Notes under the pieces: model-generated | The model's input: the letters and a program-made list of their open reading frames with translations, nothing else | The model's database searches: none | What the model was told of the DNA's origin: nothing | Position numbers and translations under genes: made by a program | Source of the DNA: Halopseudomonas xiamenensis | GTDB lineage: Bacteria; Pseudomonadota; Gammaproteobacteria; Pseudomonadales; Pseudomonadaceae | NCBI RefSeq assembly: GCF_014219065.1 | Contig: NZ_JACLGO010000023.1 | Coordinates: 1-64,000 of the forward strand | DNA: 64,000 nucleotides | Reading direction: 5' to 3' | Shown here: in pieces, positions 1 through 9,741 of the stretch | Layout: each line of letters begins with the position of its first letter | Numbering within the stretch: position 1 is the stretch's first letter

Positions 1-147
1 GGGCAATAGTAGATAACAGCCTCCTATCCCGCCTTTTGGGTTCGCGAGCGAAGGCGAGGAAATACTTTCACGGTCTCAGGCGCGCTACACCCCAGCACCG
101 CTACAGGAGGAGGAATCCTCCTCCCCCATTTGCATTGCCCGTAGCGG

Positions 148-810
148 TTACTTGCGCTGCCCGGCCATGGCGGCGATGAACGCAGCCATCTCGGCATTCT
201 TGTCCGCCTCGATACGCTGCACATTGGGGTTCTGGCTGAGCAGTTCCAGCAGCGCCGCGGCCTCGGGCCAGTCTTCCAGCAGGTCGATGCCGAACAGTTT
301 GCGGCCAACGGCACGGGCCAGGTCGATACTGAACAGGAACATGATATCGGCGATGGTCATCTCGCTACCGGCCACATAGGGCGCGAAGCTGGCATGCCGG
401 CGCAGTGCGGCGACGCCGGCCAGCAGCTCGGCCTGGGCCTTGTCCTTGGTGGCCTGGTCCACCTTGCCGCCGAAGAACACCTCCGGATAGCAGCTGCGCG
501 CCGGCAGCTCGATATACAGTTCGATCTCCTTGGTCAGCGCGCGGACCCGGGCCCGGGCAAAGGGATCGCTGGGCAGCAGCGCCTTGCCACCCTGGGTCTC
601 TTCGATATATTCCAGGATCACGTTGGTCTCGTTGATGAAGCCCTGCTCGGTTTCCAGGCACGGCACCTTGCCGCGCGGGCTCATCGCCAGGAATTCGGGG
701 GTCTGGCTGGCGTGAATGGTGTTGATCTCGAAATCCACACCTTTTTCCAGCAGGGCCAGCTTGGCCATGTTGAAATAGTTGCTGACGGCAAAGCCATGAA
801 GTCGCAGCAT
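148..810 (-). CDS. glutathione S-transferase family protein
   Basis: The 220-aa product has the two-domain cytosolic GST layout. The N-terminal thioredoxin-like half begins MLRLHGFAVSNYFNMAKLAL and carries the cis-proline region GKVPCLE and the glutathione-contact segment NETNVILEYIEE. The C-terminal half is helical, with the TIADIMFLFSIDLARAVG segment typical of GST domain 2. It probably conjugates or reduces small electrophiles with glutathione in the cytoplasm; the substrate cannot be read from the sequence. It stands alone, with a GC-rich hairpin just downstream at about 106-124 that may end its transcript. Confidence 0.85.
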   Translation of the reverse strand: MLRLHGFAVSNYFNMAKLALLEKGVDFEINTIHASQTPEFLAMSPRGKVPCLETEQGFINETNVILEYIEETQGGKALLPSDPFARARVRALTKEIELYIELPARSCYPEVFFGGKVDQATKDKAQAELLAGVAALRRHASFAPYVAGSEMTIADIMFLFSIDLARAVGRKLFGIDLLEDWPEAAALLELLSQNPNVQRIEADKNAEMAAFIAAMAGQRK

Positions 811-982
811 GGGGTCCTTCCTGTATCTTGTTGTAAGTGGGGATCAGTTGTACTCGCGCCGGCGACGAATTTCCAGCCCATCAAGACGATGAATACGACG
901 CCAGTATGCAGTTCACCACCGGCCTGCGTTTTGCGGCTAGACTGCGGGAGTAGATTACCGACCATTGGAAAAGGTACTGCCC

Positions 983-1219
983 ATGTCTCTGACAACCGAC
1001 GAAGTTGACGACATCAACCTGCTGGCCCAATTCAATCTGGACAATACCCTGGAGGGATTGAAGGTTCATCAGCACGAGGCCTCACCCAACACCATCGCCG
1101 CCGCTGCACGCCTGTATCAGCGCGGCCTGATCACCATGGATGACGGCGGCTACCTGACCAGCCTGGGGCTGAAGGCCGCGGAGCAGGCGCAGCGTCTGCT
1201 GACCATCCTGCGGGCCTGA
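983..1219 (+). CDS. TIGR02647 family small protein
   Basis: This 78-aa protein starts MSLTTDEVDDINLLAQFNLD and matches what I recall of the TIGR02647 family, a short conserved protein of Pseudomonas and relatives with no established function. The C-terminal part (ARLYQRGLITMDDGGYLT) resembles a small winged-helix fold. I chose the ATG at 983 over an upstream TTG at 965 because the family begins MSLT and the TTG adds only six unconserved residues. It lies between the GST gene and cyaY, both on the other strand, and appears monocistronic. Confidence 0.75.
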   Translation: MSLTTDEVDDINLLAQFNLDNTLEGLKVHQHEASPNTIAAAARLYQRGLITMDDGGYLTSLGLKAAEQAQRLLTILRA

Positions 1220-1272
1220 ACGGCCGGCTGCTCCGGGCATGGGGACATCTGCCTCATGCCCCTTGTTCATCA

Positions 1273-1608
1273 TTACTCATCCAGCTCCAGTTCCAGGTCA
1301 TCCCCAGTCAGTTCGGCGATGACCTGGGCCAGCACACTGGCCAGCGCTTCATCATCGCTGTCATGCACCCAGCCCTGCCCCTGCTGGTAGCCGAAATGCA
1401 GGGTCGCGTCAGGTGTGGCCAGCCACAGCTCGCGCGAGGCCGGCTGCCGGCCGATGACCAGCCGTGGGCCGCTGGCCAGCATCAGCACCAGTGAGCCCTC
1501 GGTCTGCTCCATGTCCAGGTCCAGCTCGGCGGCGTCCAGCGCCTGCTCGATGCGATCCTGAATCAGGTCAACCTGACGGTGGAACTCGCTTTCAGTCAAA
1601 TCACTCAT
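1273..1608 (-). CDS. cyaY: iron-sulfur cluster protein CyaY (frataxin)
   Basis: The product is 111 aa, the usual CyaY length. It shows the frataxin layout: an acidic first helix (about residues 5-35, rich in Asp and Glu), then beta strands including LWLATPDATLHFGYQQG, then a second helix. CyaY binds iron through the acidic ridge and modulates IscS in Fe-S cluster assembly in the cytoplasm. It is divergent from lptM-lysA, the same neighbourhood seen for cyaY in other gammaproteobacteria. Confidence 0.93.
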   Translation of the reverse strand: MSDLTESEFHRQVDLIQDRIEQALDAAELDLDMEQTEGSLVLMLASGPRLVIGRQPASRELWLATPDATLHFGYQQGQGWVHDSDDEALASVLAQVIAELTGDDLELELDE

Positions 1609-1703
1609 TTACCTTCCTTAATCCGGTTTTCGCGGCGGGTGCGCCAGGCTCCCAGGCTCGGTATACTGCCGCATATTGTCCGTTTATCAACCAGGGTTCC
1701 ATC

Positions 1704-1850
1704 ATGAAACGATCCATCGCGGCGTTCGTTGTACTCCTGTCACTCGCGGGCTGTGGCCAGAAAGGCCCTCTGTACATGCCCGAAGAGACAGCCGGCCAGC
1801 CGGTTGATCCGGCCCGGGAAGCACTGATCCAGCAACCTACGGAAAACTGA
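1704..1850 (+). CDS. lptM: LPS translocon maturation chaperone LptM (YifL-type lipoprotein)
   Basis: A 48-aa lipoprotein precursor. A lipobox LAGC at residues 14-17 places the acylated Cys at 17, followed by the family signature GQKGPLYMPEE. LptM is an outer-membrane lipoprotein that assists assembly of the LptD/LptE lipopolysaccharide translocon. It lies 8 bp upstream of lysA, as in most Pseudomonas genomes. The open frame extends upstream, but the ATG at 1704 is followed directly by a good lipoprotein signal peptide. Confidence 0.9.
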   Translation: MKRSIAAFVVLLSLAGCGQKGPLYMPEETAGQPVDPAREALIQQPTEN

Positions 1851-1858
1851 AACATTTC

Positions 1859-3112
1859 ATGAGTGAATTTCAATACCACAACGGCGAGCTGCATGCCGAA
1901 AGTGTCGCCCTGTCCGCCATCGCCGCGCAGTATGGTACACCCTGCTACGTCTATTCGCGCCGTGCTATCGAGCAGGCATTCGTCGCCTGGGACAGCGCGC
2001 TGAGTGGCGTGTCCCATCTGGTCTGCTTTGCCGTCAAGGCCAACTCCAACCTGGCGGTGCTGGGCGTGCTGGCACGCCTGGGCGCCGGCTTCGATATCGT
2101 TTCCGGTGGCGAGCTGGAGCGCGTACTGGCCGCCGGCGGCGACCCGGCACGGGTGGTATTCTCCGGCCTGGGCAAGACCGAAGAGGAAATGCGCCGCGCG
2201 CTCGAGGTCGGCATCAAGTGCTTCAACATCGAGTCGGCCGCCGAACTGGAGCGTCTGCAGCGGGTCGCTGCCGAGCTGGGCGTCAAGGCCCCGGTATCGC
2301 TGCGGGTCAATCCCGATGTGGACGCCATGACCCACCCGTACATCTCCACCGGGCTCAAGGAAAACAAGTTTGGCATCGATATCGCCCAGGCGCTGGCAAT
2401 CTATCGCCGTGCGGCCGAGCTGCCGAACCTGGAGGTGCAGGGTGCGGATTGCCATATCGGCTCGCAGCTGACCGACGATACGCCGCTGCTCGATGCGCTG
2501 GATCGCATGCTGGTGCTGGTCGATCAACTGGCTGCCGAAGGCATCCACATCCGTCACCTGGACCTGGGTGGCGGCCTGGGCGTGACCTACCGCGACGAAA
2601 CTCCACCGACACCGGGCCAGTACCTGGCCAAGGTCAAGGACAAGGTCGCCGGGCGTGACCTGACCCTGCTGTTCGAGCCGGGCCGCTCGATCGCTGCCAA
2701 TGCCGGCGTGCTGCTGACCCAGGTCAACCTGCTCAAGCCCACCGAGCACAAGAACTTCGCGATCATCGATGCAGCAATGAACGACCTGATCCGTCCGGCA
2801 CTGTACAGCGCCTGGATGGGCATCGATGCGGTACGCCCGCGCAGCGACATCGAAGCCAAGGCCTGGGACATGGTCGGCCCGGTCTGCGAGACCGGCGACT
2901 TCCTCGGCAAGGACCGCGAGCTGGCACTGGCCGAGGGTGACCTGCTGGCGGTGCGCTCGGCGGGTGCCTATGGCTTCGTCATGAGCTCGAACTACAACAC
3001 TCGCCCCCGTGCAGCCGAGGTGATGGTGGATGGCGCAGCCAGCCACCTGGTACGCCGCCGCGAAACCGTCAGCGAGCTGTTCGCCGGCGAGTCGCTGCTG
3101 CCCGGGGCCTGA
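1859..3112 (+). CDS. lysA: diaminopimelate decarboxylase LysA
   Basis: The 417-aa, PLP-dependent fold-type III decarboxylase converts meso-diaminopimelate to L-lysine, the last step of lysine synthesis. The N-terminal barrel carries the PLP lysine (K60 in CFAVKANSN), the HIGSQ segment and the glycine loop LDLGGGLGV. The C-terminal domain has [13 protein letters not shown], containing the active-site Cys. It begins 8 bp after lptM and is followed one base later by dapF, so the two DAP enzymes are co-transcribed. Confidence 0.97.
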   Translation: MSEFQYHNGELHAESVALSAIAAQYGTPCYVYSRRAIEQAFVAWDSALSGVSHLVCFAVKANSNLAVLGVLARLGAGFDIVSGGELERVLAAGGDPARVVFSGLGKTEEEMRRALEVGIKCFNIESAAELERLQRVAAELGVKAPVSLRVNPDVDAMTHPYISTGLKENKFGIDIAQALAIYRRAAELPNLEVQGADCHIGSQLTDDTPLLDALDRMLVLVDQLAAEGIHIRHLDLGGGLGVTYRDETPPTPGQYLAKVKDKVAGRDLTLLFEPGRSIAANAGVLLTQVNLLKPTEHKNFAIIDAAMNDLIRPALYSAWMGIDAVRPRSDIEAKAWDMVGPVCETGDFLGKDRELALAEGDLLAVRSAGAYGFVMSSNYNTRPRAAEVMVDGAASHLVRRRETVSELFAGESLLPGA

Positions 3113-3113
3113 T

Positions 3114-3944
3114 ATGCTGCTGCGCTTCACCAAGATGCATGGCCTGGGCAATGACTTCATGGTCATCGACCTGGTGACCCAGCATGCCCAGCTGTCGCCG
3201 AAGCTGATCCGCCAGTGGAGCGATCGCCACTTCGGTATCGGCTTCGACCAGCTGCTGGTGGTCGAGCCGCCGGGCAGTCCGGACGTGGACTTCCGCTACC
3301 GCATCTTCAACGCCGATGGCAGCGAAGTCGAGCAGTGCGGCAACGGCGCCCGCTGCTTCGCCCGTTTCGTGCAGGACAAGCGGCTGACCGCCAAGTCGGA
3401 GATCCAGGTGGAAACAGCCGGCGGCCGGATCACCCTCCAGGTCCGCCGTGACGGCCAGGTGACGGTGAACATGGGTGCACCGCGCTTCGATCCGCAACAG
3501 ATCCCCTTCCAGGCCGAGGCCGAAGCCCACAGCTACCCGTTGCAGGTCAATGGCCTGACACTGGAAGTGTCGGCGGTGTCCATGGGCAACCCCCACTGCG
3601 TGACCCTGGTCGAGGACCTGGACAGTTATCCGGTGGCCGAGCTTGGCCCGCTGATCGAACGGCATCCACGCTTCCCACAGCGGGTCAATGCCGGTTTCAT
3701 GCAGGTGCTCGATGCGCATCATGCCCAGTTGCGCGTGCATGAGCGTGGTGCCGGTGAAACCCTGGCCTGTGGCACCGGCGCCTGCGCTGCCGCCGTCGCC
3801 GGTATCCGCCGTGGTCTGTTGCAGTCCCCGGTGACCATCCGCCTGCCCGGCGGCAACCTGAAAATCGAATGGGCCGGCCCTGGCCAGCCGGTGATGATGA
3901 CCGGCCCGGCCAGCCGGGTCTACGAAGGACAGATACGCGTATGA
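3114..3944 (+). CDS. dapF: diaminopimelate epimerase DapF
   Basis: The 276-aa epimerase interconverts LL- and meso-diaminopimelate for lysine and peptidoglycan synthesis. Both catalytic cysteines are present in their signatures: Cys75 in [14 protein letters not shown] and Cys219 in [14 protein letters not shown]. The start [15 protein letters not shown] is the family N-terminus, so the longer open frame from 3030, inside lysA, is not used. The stop overlaps the start of the next gene (ATGA), which indicates translational coupling. Confidence 0.97.
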   Translation: MLLRFTKMHGLGNDFMVIDLVTQHAQLSPKLIRQWSDRHFGIGFDQLLVVEPPGSPDVDFRYRIFNADGSEVEQCGNGARCFARFVQDKRLTAKSEIQVETAGGRITLQVRRDGQVTVNMGAPRFDPQQIPFQAEAEAHSYPLQVNGLTLEVSAVSMGNPHCVTLVEDLDSYPVAELGPLIERHPRFPQRVNAGFMQVLDAHHAQLRVHERGAGETLACGTGACAAAVAGIRRGLLQSPVTIRLPGGNLKIEWAGPGQPVMMTGPASRVYEGQIRV

Positions 3945-4639
3945 GCGAAACCAGCCAGCCATCTCAGGAGCTGGACGCCGCCCAGGTAGCGGATTACCTG
4001 CGTCGGCATCCGGCATTCTTTGTCGAATATGACGAACTGCTGCCCGAGCTGTTCATTCCGCACCAGGCCGGCCAGGCGGTATCGCTGGTGGAGCGCCAGG
4101 TCAAGCTGTTGCGCGAGCGCAACATCGACGTGCGCCACCGCCTGGGCCAGTTGATGGAGGTCGCCCGGGAAAACGACCGGCTGTTCGAGAAAAGCCGGCG
4201 GCTGATCCTCAACCTGCTGGAATCCCAGGATGTGGAACAGGTCATCGCCAGCATCGAGGATAGCCTGCGCGATGACTTCCAGGTGCCCTTCGTCAGCCTG
4301 ATCCTGTTCAGCGAGACCCAGCGCTTCTGCAATACCCGCTGCGTCAGCCACGCCGAGGCACGGGAAGCCATCGGCCACCTGCTGGACAGCGGCAAGACCC
4401 TGAGCGGCGTGCTGCGCAGTCATGAACTGCGCTTCCTGTTCGGCGAGCAGGGCAGCGAAGTGGCCTCCACCGCCCTGGCCCCCATCCAGCACCAGGGCCT
4501 GCACGGCGTGCTGGCCCTGGGCAGCCGCGATCCGCAGCAATACCGCAGCGCCACCGGCACCCTGTTCCTCAGCTACGTCGCCGATGCCCTGGCCCGGGTA
4601 CTGCTGCGCCCGCCGGCCGGCGAGCCGCGGAGCCAGTAG
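3941..4639 (+). CDS. DUF484 family protein (GAF-like)
   Basis: A 232-aa protein beginning with a helix typical of DUF484 ([20 protein letters not shown]) and continuing into a coiled segment and a GAF-like half (about residues 85-225). This family sits between dapF and xerC in many gammaproteobacteria; its biochemical role is not established. It overlaps dapF by 4 bp and shares its final G with the GTG start of xerC, so it is part of the operon. Confidence 0.9.
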   Translation: MSETSQPSQELDAAQVADYLRRHPAFFVEYDELLPELFIPHQAGQAVSLVERQVKLLRERNIDVRHRLGQLMEVARENDRLFEKSRRLILNLLESQDVEQVIASIEDSLRDDFQVPFVSLILFSETQRFCNTRCVSHAEAREAIGHLLDSGKTLSGVLRSHELRFLFGEQGSEVASTALAPIQHQGLHGVLALGSRDPQQYRSATGTLFLSYVADALARVLLRPPAGEPRSQ

Positions 4640-5547
4640 TGTCCAGCGCCCCGCTGCTGCCGGCCCTGGACGACTTCATCGGCCACCTGCGCAGCGAGCG
4701 GCAACTGTCGGCGCGCACGCTGGAGGCCTACAGCCGCGACCTGCACAGCTGCTGCCGGTTTCTCGAGGAGCAGCGGATCGACGACTGGAACGCCCTGGAT
4801 ACCGCCCTGCTGCGCCGCTACGTGGCCAGCCGGCACCAGGCAGGTCTGTCCGGGCGCAGCTTGCAGCGCGAACTCAGCGCGGTGCGCAGCCTGTATCACT
4901 ACCTGATCCGCGAACGCCGCTGCCGGCACAACCCGGCACTCGACCTGCGCGCGCCGAAAGCAGCGCGCAAGCTGCCACGCCTGCTGGATGCCGACCTCAC
5001 CACGCAACTGCTCAACGACGACGGCGACGACGACTGGCTGGCGGTGCGCGACCACGCCATGCTCGAGCTGTTCTATTCCTCCGGCCTGCGCCTGTCGGAG
5101 CTGGCCGGGCTGAATATTGACCAGCTCGACCTCACCGAGGGTGAGGTGCGGGTGCTCGGCAAGGGCAACAAGACCCGGCTGTTGCCGGTCGGACGCATGG
5201 CCCGCGAGGCGCTGCGCCGCTGGCTCAAGGTGCGCCCGACGGTGCCGGATGCCAGCCAGCCGGTATTCGTTGGCATGCAGGGGCGTCGGTTGACGCCGCG
5301 GGCGATCCAGCAGCGGGTACGGCGCTATGGTATCGAGCACATCGGCCAGCATCTGCATCCGCACATGCTGCGCCACTCCTTCGCCAGCCACCTGCTGGAA
5401 TCCTCGGGCGACCTGCGCGCGGTGCAGGAGTTGCTCGGGCATGCCGATATCAGCACCACCCAGGTGTACACTCACCTCAACTTCCAGCATCTGGCCGAGG
5501 TGTACGACCGCGCGCACCCCCGTGCCAGACGCAAGTCCGACGACTGA
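4639..5547 (+). CDS. xerC: tyrosine recombinase XerC
   Basis: At 302 aa this is a standard-length XerC. It has an N-terminal SAM-like core-binding domain and a C-terminal catalytic domain with [10 protein letters not shown] (Arg I), [13 protein letters not shown] (His/Arg II) and [15 protein letters not shown] (His and nucleophilic Tyr). With XerD it resolves chromosome dimers at dif. The start is GTG overlapping the TAG stop of the DUF484 gene. The dapF-DUF484-xerC-HAD order is the standard chromosomal arrangement, so this is a housekeeping gene and not part of the island. Confidence 0.97.
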   Translation: MSSAPLLPALDDFIGHLRSERQLSARTLEAYSRDLHSCCRFLEEQRIDDWNALDTALLRRYVASRHQAGLSGRSLQRELSAVRSLYHYLIRERRCRHNPALDLRAPKAARKLPRLLDADLTTQLLNDDGDDDWLAVRDHAMLELFYSSGLRLSELAGLNIDQLDLTEGEVRVLGKGNKTRLLPVGRMAREALRRWLKVRPTVPDASQPVFVGMQGRRLTPRAIQQRVRRYGIEHIGQHLHPHMLRHSFASHLLESSGDLRAVQELLGHADISTTQVYTHLNFQHLAEVYDRAHPRARRKSDD

Positions 5548-5561
5548 CCCGCGAGCCCGAG

Positions 5562-6260
5562 ATGATTCAACTGCTGACCTTCGATCTGGACAACACCCTG
5601 TGGGAAACCGAGACGGTAGTCGTCGCGGCCGAGCAGACCCTGCTGCAATGGCTGGACCGCCACGCCCCGCGCTTCACCCAGCAGCTCGATGGCGACGCCC
5701 GGCGCGCGCTGCGCAAGGAGGTGCTGGCGGCAGACCCCGCGCTGCGTCACCGGGTCACCGCACTGCGTATCACGGTGCTGGAGCACGGCCTGCGCAAGGC
5801 CGGCTACAGCGCCGAGCAGGCCGCCGAACTGGCGCAGGCGGGATTCGAGGTATTTCTCGAGGCACGCCATGCGCTGACCTTCTTCCCGCACTGCGAGCCG
5901 CTGCTGGAGGAGCTGTCACGCCACTACCAGTTGGCGACCATCTCCAACGGCAATGCCGATGTGCGCCGCCTGGGACTGGAAAAGTATTTCAGGATCATCA
6001 TCTCCGCCGATGAGATCGGCCTGAGCAAACCTGATCCGGCACCGTTTCTCGCCGCCCTGGAACGGGCCGGCGTGGAGCCACAGCAGGCGCTGCACATCGG
6101 CGATCATCCGGTGGATGATATCCAGGGCGCGCGCGGTGTCGGCCTGCATACCCTGTGGTTCAATCGGCTGGGGCTGGAATGGTCGGGCGCCGAGCGCCCA
6201 CATGGCGAGGTGCGCTGCCTGAGCGAGATTCCCGACTGGCTGAAGAACTACCGGGGCTAA
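5562..6260 (+). CDS. HAD-IA family hydrolase (YigB-like phosphatase)
   Basis: A 232-aa HAD phosphatase. Motif I is TFDLDNTLWE with the nucleophile D8 and acid D10, motif II is TISNGNADV, the motif III Lys is in GLSKPDP, and motif IV is HIGDHPVDDIQGA. The equivalent E. coli gene after xerC is yigB, a flavin-pathway phosphatase; position and motifs suggest the same family, but substrate specificity is inferred only. It is the last gene of the lptM-to-HAD run and is followed by a strong hairpin. Confidence 0.88.
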   Translation: MIQLLTFDLDNTLWETETVVVAAEQTLLQWLDRHAPRFTQQLDGDARRALRKEVLAADPALRHRVTALRITVLEHGLRKAGYSAEQAAELAQAGFEVFLEARHALTFFPHCEPLLEELSRHYQLATISNGNADVRRLGLEKYFRIIISADEIGLSKPDPAPFLAALERAGVEPQQALHIGDHPVDDIQGARGVGLHTLWFNRLGLEWSGAERPHGEVRCLSEIPDWLKNYRG

Positions 6261-6261
6261 C

Positions 6262-6293
6262 GCAAAGGGCCCGCCCGAAGGCAGGCCCTTTGC
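6262..6293. terminator. bidirectional hairpin terminator
   Basis: A 14-bp near-perfect stem (one mismatch) with a CGAA tetraloop; the arms start GCAAAGGGCC and end GGCCCTTTGC. It lies between the convergent HAD hydrolase and sutA genes. Confidence 0.75.
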
Positions 6294-6306
6294 CTACAGC
6301 GATACC

Positions 6307-6612
6307 TCAGATGGGTCGACTGCCGTACTTGCCTTCCGGCTTCTTCGGCGGGTCTCCCAGGGCGTTGTTGTCGACCTCCTGGACCTTGCCACCACGGGCC
6401 AGGAACTCCTCCATCTGCCGCGCCAGCATTTCCCGCTCACGCGCCTTGGCCTCGATGGACGCACCTTCCAGGGCATCATCCTGGGCCGCCGCCTTCTTAC
6501 GCGGCTTTACCGCCGGCTCGTCATCGACTTCCATTTCATCGGCTTCGTCAACGACGCTGTTGTCTACTTCTTCGTCCTGCAAGTCATCATCTTCGATATC
6601 GTCTGCGCTCAT
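6307..6612 (-). CDS. sutA: RNA polymerase-binding transcription factor SutA
   Basis: A 101-aa, highly acidic, largely disordered protein. Its N-terminal 40 residues are dominated by Asp and Glu; a conserved helical middle (EAKAREREMLARQMEEFL) and the C-terminal tail DPPKKPEGKYGSRPI follow. This is the SutA pattern known from Pseudomonas aeruginosa, where the protein binds the RNA polymerase beta subunit and supports transcription in slow growth. It is close to glnK-amtB, as in other pseudomonads, and supports assignment of the host to that lineage. Confidence 0.9.
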   Translation of the reverse strand: MSADDIEDDDLQDEEVDNSVVDEADEMEVDDEPAVKPRKKAAAQDDALEGASIEAKAREREMLARQMEEFLARGGKVQEVDNNALGDPPKKPEGKYGSRPI

Positions 6613-6734
6613 GGCGTTCCTCCGCGTGAAAACTTGGCTATATATAGCGCAACAGAGCGATTTGAAAAGGGGGAAGGGAAAATTTTACTGGATGTCGCCC
6701 GCCCTCCGCGGGCGGGGCGCGGGCATGGCGGCGC

Positions 6735-7190
6735 TCAGAGGTCGTACAGACGGCCGCATTGCTCGGCCAGGCGGCGCGTTTCGCCCTCCTCCATGGCCAG
6801 CACATTACGCATCAGCTCGGCCGCTGCAGGGATAGCGGCACGACCGGTCATTGAGGTATAGACCTCGATCAGCTGGCCATGCAGCTCGAACACCTGCTCG
6901 CTGATCTCATCGAAGGATTTGCCGGCGAAGGTGAGCTCCCAGCGCGCCCGGGGCGGTACGTTTTCACCGATATGCTCGTACAGCCAGGTCCTGCTTTCGG
7001 CCTTGCCGGCCCGGGCGCGGAACTGGTCCACGGTTCTGGCCATGTCGCGCTCATGGCCGGCAATGTACTCCATCAGCCAGCGGCTGCGCTGGTCAGTGGC
7101 GGCAGTGATCGCCTGCTCCAGGCGATCGGCAATGACCGCATGCGCTTCGCTGGTCCATTGCAACAGGTAGTCATAGGTCTCAGCCTGCAT
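6735..7190 (-). CDS. conserved hypothetical all-helical protein
   Basis: A 151-aa protein I cannot name. Its sequence is predicted almost entirely helical, with residues arranged like a four-helix bundle: ETYDYLLQWTSEAHAVIADR, WLMEYIAGHERDMARTVDQF and two further amphipathic helices. The E/H-x-x-E spacing (HAVIADRLE, GHERDM) recalls ferritin-like or stress-response helical bundles, but no complete metal site is clear. There are no signal peptide or membrane segments. It lies downstream of the amtB hairpin and is probably its own unit. It is common in Pseudomonas next to amtB. Confidence 0.6.
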   Translation of the reverse strand: MQAETYDYLLQWTSEAHAVIADRLEQAITAATDQRSRWLMEYIAGHERDMARTVDQFRARAGKAESRTWLYEHIGENVPPRARWELTFAGKSFDEISEQVFELHGQLIEVYTSMTGRAAIPAAAELMRNVLAMEEGETRRLAEQCGRLYDL

Positions 7191-7293
7191 GAGTATCTCC
7201 CTGGTGATTGGCTCGGGTCCTGCTTTGGACTACAGGCAGCACCGCAAGTTTGCAGTTTCTCGCCAGACAGCAATAGCGGAACCCGGAAATGCA

Positions 7294-7317
7294 AACAGGG
7301 CGCCGAAGCGCCCTGTT
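7294..7317. terminator. hairpin terminator after amtB
   Basis: A perfect 10-bp stem (AACAGGGCGC arms) with a four-base loop sits 18 bp past the amtB stop. Confidence 0.75.
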
Positions 7318-7334
7318 ACAACCCGAATGAAGGG

Positions 7335-8585
7335 TTATTTCTTGCCGGCGGTGAACTCGGGATAGGCTTCCATCCCGCACTCAACCAGATCGACCCCGAC
7401 GTACTCTTCCTCCGCGGAGATACGGATGCCCATCACTGCCTTGAGGATGCTCCAGACCACCAGGCTGGCGATGAAGATCCAGCCGAAGATCGCGATCACA
7501 CCCAGCAGTTGACTGCCGAAGCTGGCATCAGCGTTGGTCAGCGGTACCGCCAACACACCCCAGATACCTGCGGAACCGTGGGCGGAGATGGCACCCGCCG
7601 GGTCATCCAGCTTCAGGCGATCCAGCGCCAGCACACTCAGCACCACGATCACCCCACCGACAGCACCGATCAGCACGGCAGACAGCGCCGACGGCGACAG
7701 CGGGTCAGCGGTGATCGATACCAGGCCGGCCAGGGCACCGTTGAGCACCATGGTCAGGTCGGTCTTGCCGAACATGATCCGCGAAGTGATCAACGCCGCG
7801 ATCAGGCCACCAGCCGCTGCCAGGTTGGTGTTGACCATCACCTGCGCCACGTTGTTGGCCGAATCGATGTCGGAGATCTTCAGCTCGGAGCCGCCATTGA
7901 AGCCGAACCAGCCCATCCACAGGATGAAGATACCCAGGGTGGACAGCGCCAGGTTGCTGCCGGGAATGGCATTGATCTGCCCGTTGGGACCATACTTGCC
8001 CTTACGCGCACCCAGCAGGATCACCCCGGCCAATGCCGCAGCGGCACCCGCCATGTGGACGATACCGGAACCGGCGTAGTCGGAGTAACCGATGCCGTCC
8101 AGCCAGCCGCCACCCCAGCTCCAGGCGCCCTGGATCGGGTAGATGAAGCCGGTCATGACCACTGCGAAGGCGAGGAAGGCCCACAGGCGCATACGCTCGG
8201 CAACGGCCCCCGACACAATCGACATGCAAGCTCCAGCAAACACGATCTGGAAGAAGAAGTCGGCACGATTGGAGTAGTAGGGTGCGTCATCTGCGCCGGT
8301 CATGGCGTCGGCGACACTGTTTTCACCACCGATCAGAAACCCCAGGCTCGGGAACACCGCACCGTCGGACGAATACATGATGTAGTAGCCGACCAGCAGG
8401 TACATCACCGAAGCGATGGCGAACAGCGAGATGTTCTTGGCAAGGATTTCAGCGGTGCTCTTGGTGCGTACCAAACCGGCTTCCAGCATGGCGAAACCAC
8501 AAGCCATCCACATTACCAGTACGGCACACACCAGAAAGTAGAACGTATCAAGTGCGTACTTGATCTGTACGATATCTTCCATCAC
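7335..8585 (-). CDS. amtB: ammonium transporter AmtB
   Basis: The 416-aa integral membrane protein has about eleven transmembrane helices and no cleavable signal peptide. Both pore histidines are visible, in SGIVHMAGAAAALAG and AISAHGSAGIWG, together with the Amt signature around NAIPGSNLALSTLGIFILW. It transports ammonium across the inner membrane and is gated by GlnK. It lies 51 bp downstream of glnK on the same strand, the classic glnK-amtB operon, and would share the nitrogen-regulated promoter upstream of glnK. Confidence 0.96.
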   Translation of the reverse strand: MMEDIVQIKYALDTFYFLVCAVLVMWMACGFAMLEAGLVRTKSTAEILAKNISLFAIASVMYLLVGYYIMYSSDGAVFPSLGFLIGGENSVADAMTGADDAPYYSNRADFFFQIVFAGACMSIVSGAVAERMRLWAFLAFAVVMTGFIYPIQGAWSWGGGWLDGIGYSDYAGSGIVHMAGAAAALAGVILLGARKGKYGPNGQINAIPGSNLALSTLGIFILWMGWFGFNGGSELKISDIDSANNVAQVMVNTNLAAAGGLIAALITSRIMFGKTDLTMVLNGALAGLVSITADPLSPSALSAVLIGAVGGVIVVLSVLALDRLKLDDPAGAISAHGSAGIWGVLAVPLTNADASFGSQLLGVIAIFGWIFIASLVVWSILKAVMGIRISAEEEYVGVDLVECGMEAYPEFTAGKK

Positions 8586-8636
8586 TAAGCCCCCCAGATA
8601 GGCTTTTGGATTTACTGCATTATTTGAAACGAAGCG

Positions 8637-9041
<405 letters not shown>

Positions 9042-9213
9042 TTAAAATCGGACTTTGCTCCTATCGCTCTGATAAACCAGATATATATCGCTCTGGTGGT
9101 TGCCATCAGCGATCACCACTGGCCCTGTCGCTGCTTCCGAATGAGCACCCGATCACAGTTCTGGCACGGCGCGGCGGCGACCCGAACCAACTGGCCAGCG
9201 CTAGCCAGTGCAT

Positions 9214-9229
9214 TGCAGAAAGCCTGCCA
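9214..9229 (-). promoter_or_regulatory. sigma-54 type promoter for glnK-amtB
   Basis: On the minus strand the site reads TGGCAGGCTTTCTGCA, with the invariant GG and GC elements exactly 10 bp apart. It faces glnK, which is a known NtrC/sigma-54 target in proteobacteria. The rest of the 8976-9460 gap shows no convincing gene. Confidence 0.6.
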
Positions 9230-9306
9230 CTTTTAGCTTTTTTGTTTTATTTCAATTGATTACAGAAACGCAGGCGTTTTTTCTGCACACCTGTCAGCGA
9301 CAGCGC

Positions 9307-9322
9307 GCACCATCGCAGTGCA
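9307..9322. promoter_or_regulatory. possible NtrC binding site
   Basis: The sequence GCACCATCGCAGTGCA is an imperfect dyad similar to the NtrC consensus (GCACC and GGTGC half sites). It lies about 85 bp upstream of the sigma-54 element, a normal enhancer distance. Confidence 0.4.
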
Positions 9323-9460
9323 ATCGTGATGCGCTTGTGTGCCAGCACGGGGCGCCACAGCCGGTTTTGCGGTTGGGGCCATGGCGCTGCGGATGCTAGA
9401 CTCGCCACAGCAAAACCGGCCCAGGCCGGTTTCTCAGCCATCGGGAACGGAAGTACAGGC

Positions 9461-9703
9461 ATGCTGCACAAAGTCTTGATTGATACCCTAGGCAACCAGG
9501 CCGCGCGCCTGCTCAACAATGATCACGGCCTGCCCGCCGCGGACATCGAGAAGCAGTTGAAGGCCCTGATCAACAGTGCCCTGGCCAAGCTGGACGTGGT
9601 CAGCCGGGAGGAGTTCGAGACCCAGCAGGCGGTCCTGCTGCGCACCCGCGAACGCCTGGAAGCGCTGGAGAAACGGGTAGCGGAGCTGGAAAGCAAACCC
9701 TGA
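9461..9703 (+). CDS. ubiK: ubiquinone biosynthesis accessory factor UbiK
   Basis: An 80-aa protein of the BMFP/YqiC family. It has an N-terminal amphipathic region (MLHKVLIDTLGNQAARLL) and a C-terminal coiled coil (LRTRERLEALEKRVAELESK). UbiK, with UbiJ, supports the soluble ubiquinone-synthesis complex. I placed the start at ATG 9461 because the family begins there; the open frame extends upstream without conservation. It is followed 38 bp later by the ComM-type gene, its usual neighbour. Confidence 0.85.
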   Translation: MLHKVLIDTLGNQAARLLNNDHGLPAADIEKQLKALINSALAKLDVVSREEFETQQAVLLRTRERLEALEKRVAELESKP

Positions 9704-9741
9704 ACCGCGCCTGCAGCAGACAGGCGATCAAGGAGTGATCG

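Noticed and set aside
1637-1646. match to the tRNA-Arg 3' end (GGGTGCGCCA), considered as an attachment site
   Set aside because: Only 10 bp match, and it lies in core sequence between cyaY and lptM on the wrong side of the tRNA; chance is enough to explain it. No right-end attachment repeat was found in the window.
1601-3166. 521-codon open frame antisense to lysA
   Set aside because: It mirrors lysA in a GC-rich region, where antisense frames are long by codon bias. It has no ribosome site or recognisable domain, while lysA carries all its motifs.
6879-8588. 569-codon open frame antisense to amtB
   Set aside because: It is a shadow of amtB and the helical protein gene, rich in His, Gln and Asp, as expected from reverse-reading membrane protein codons.
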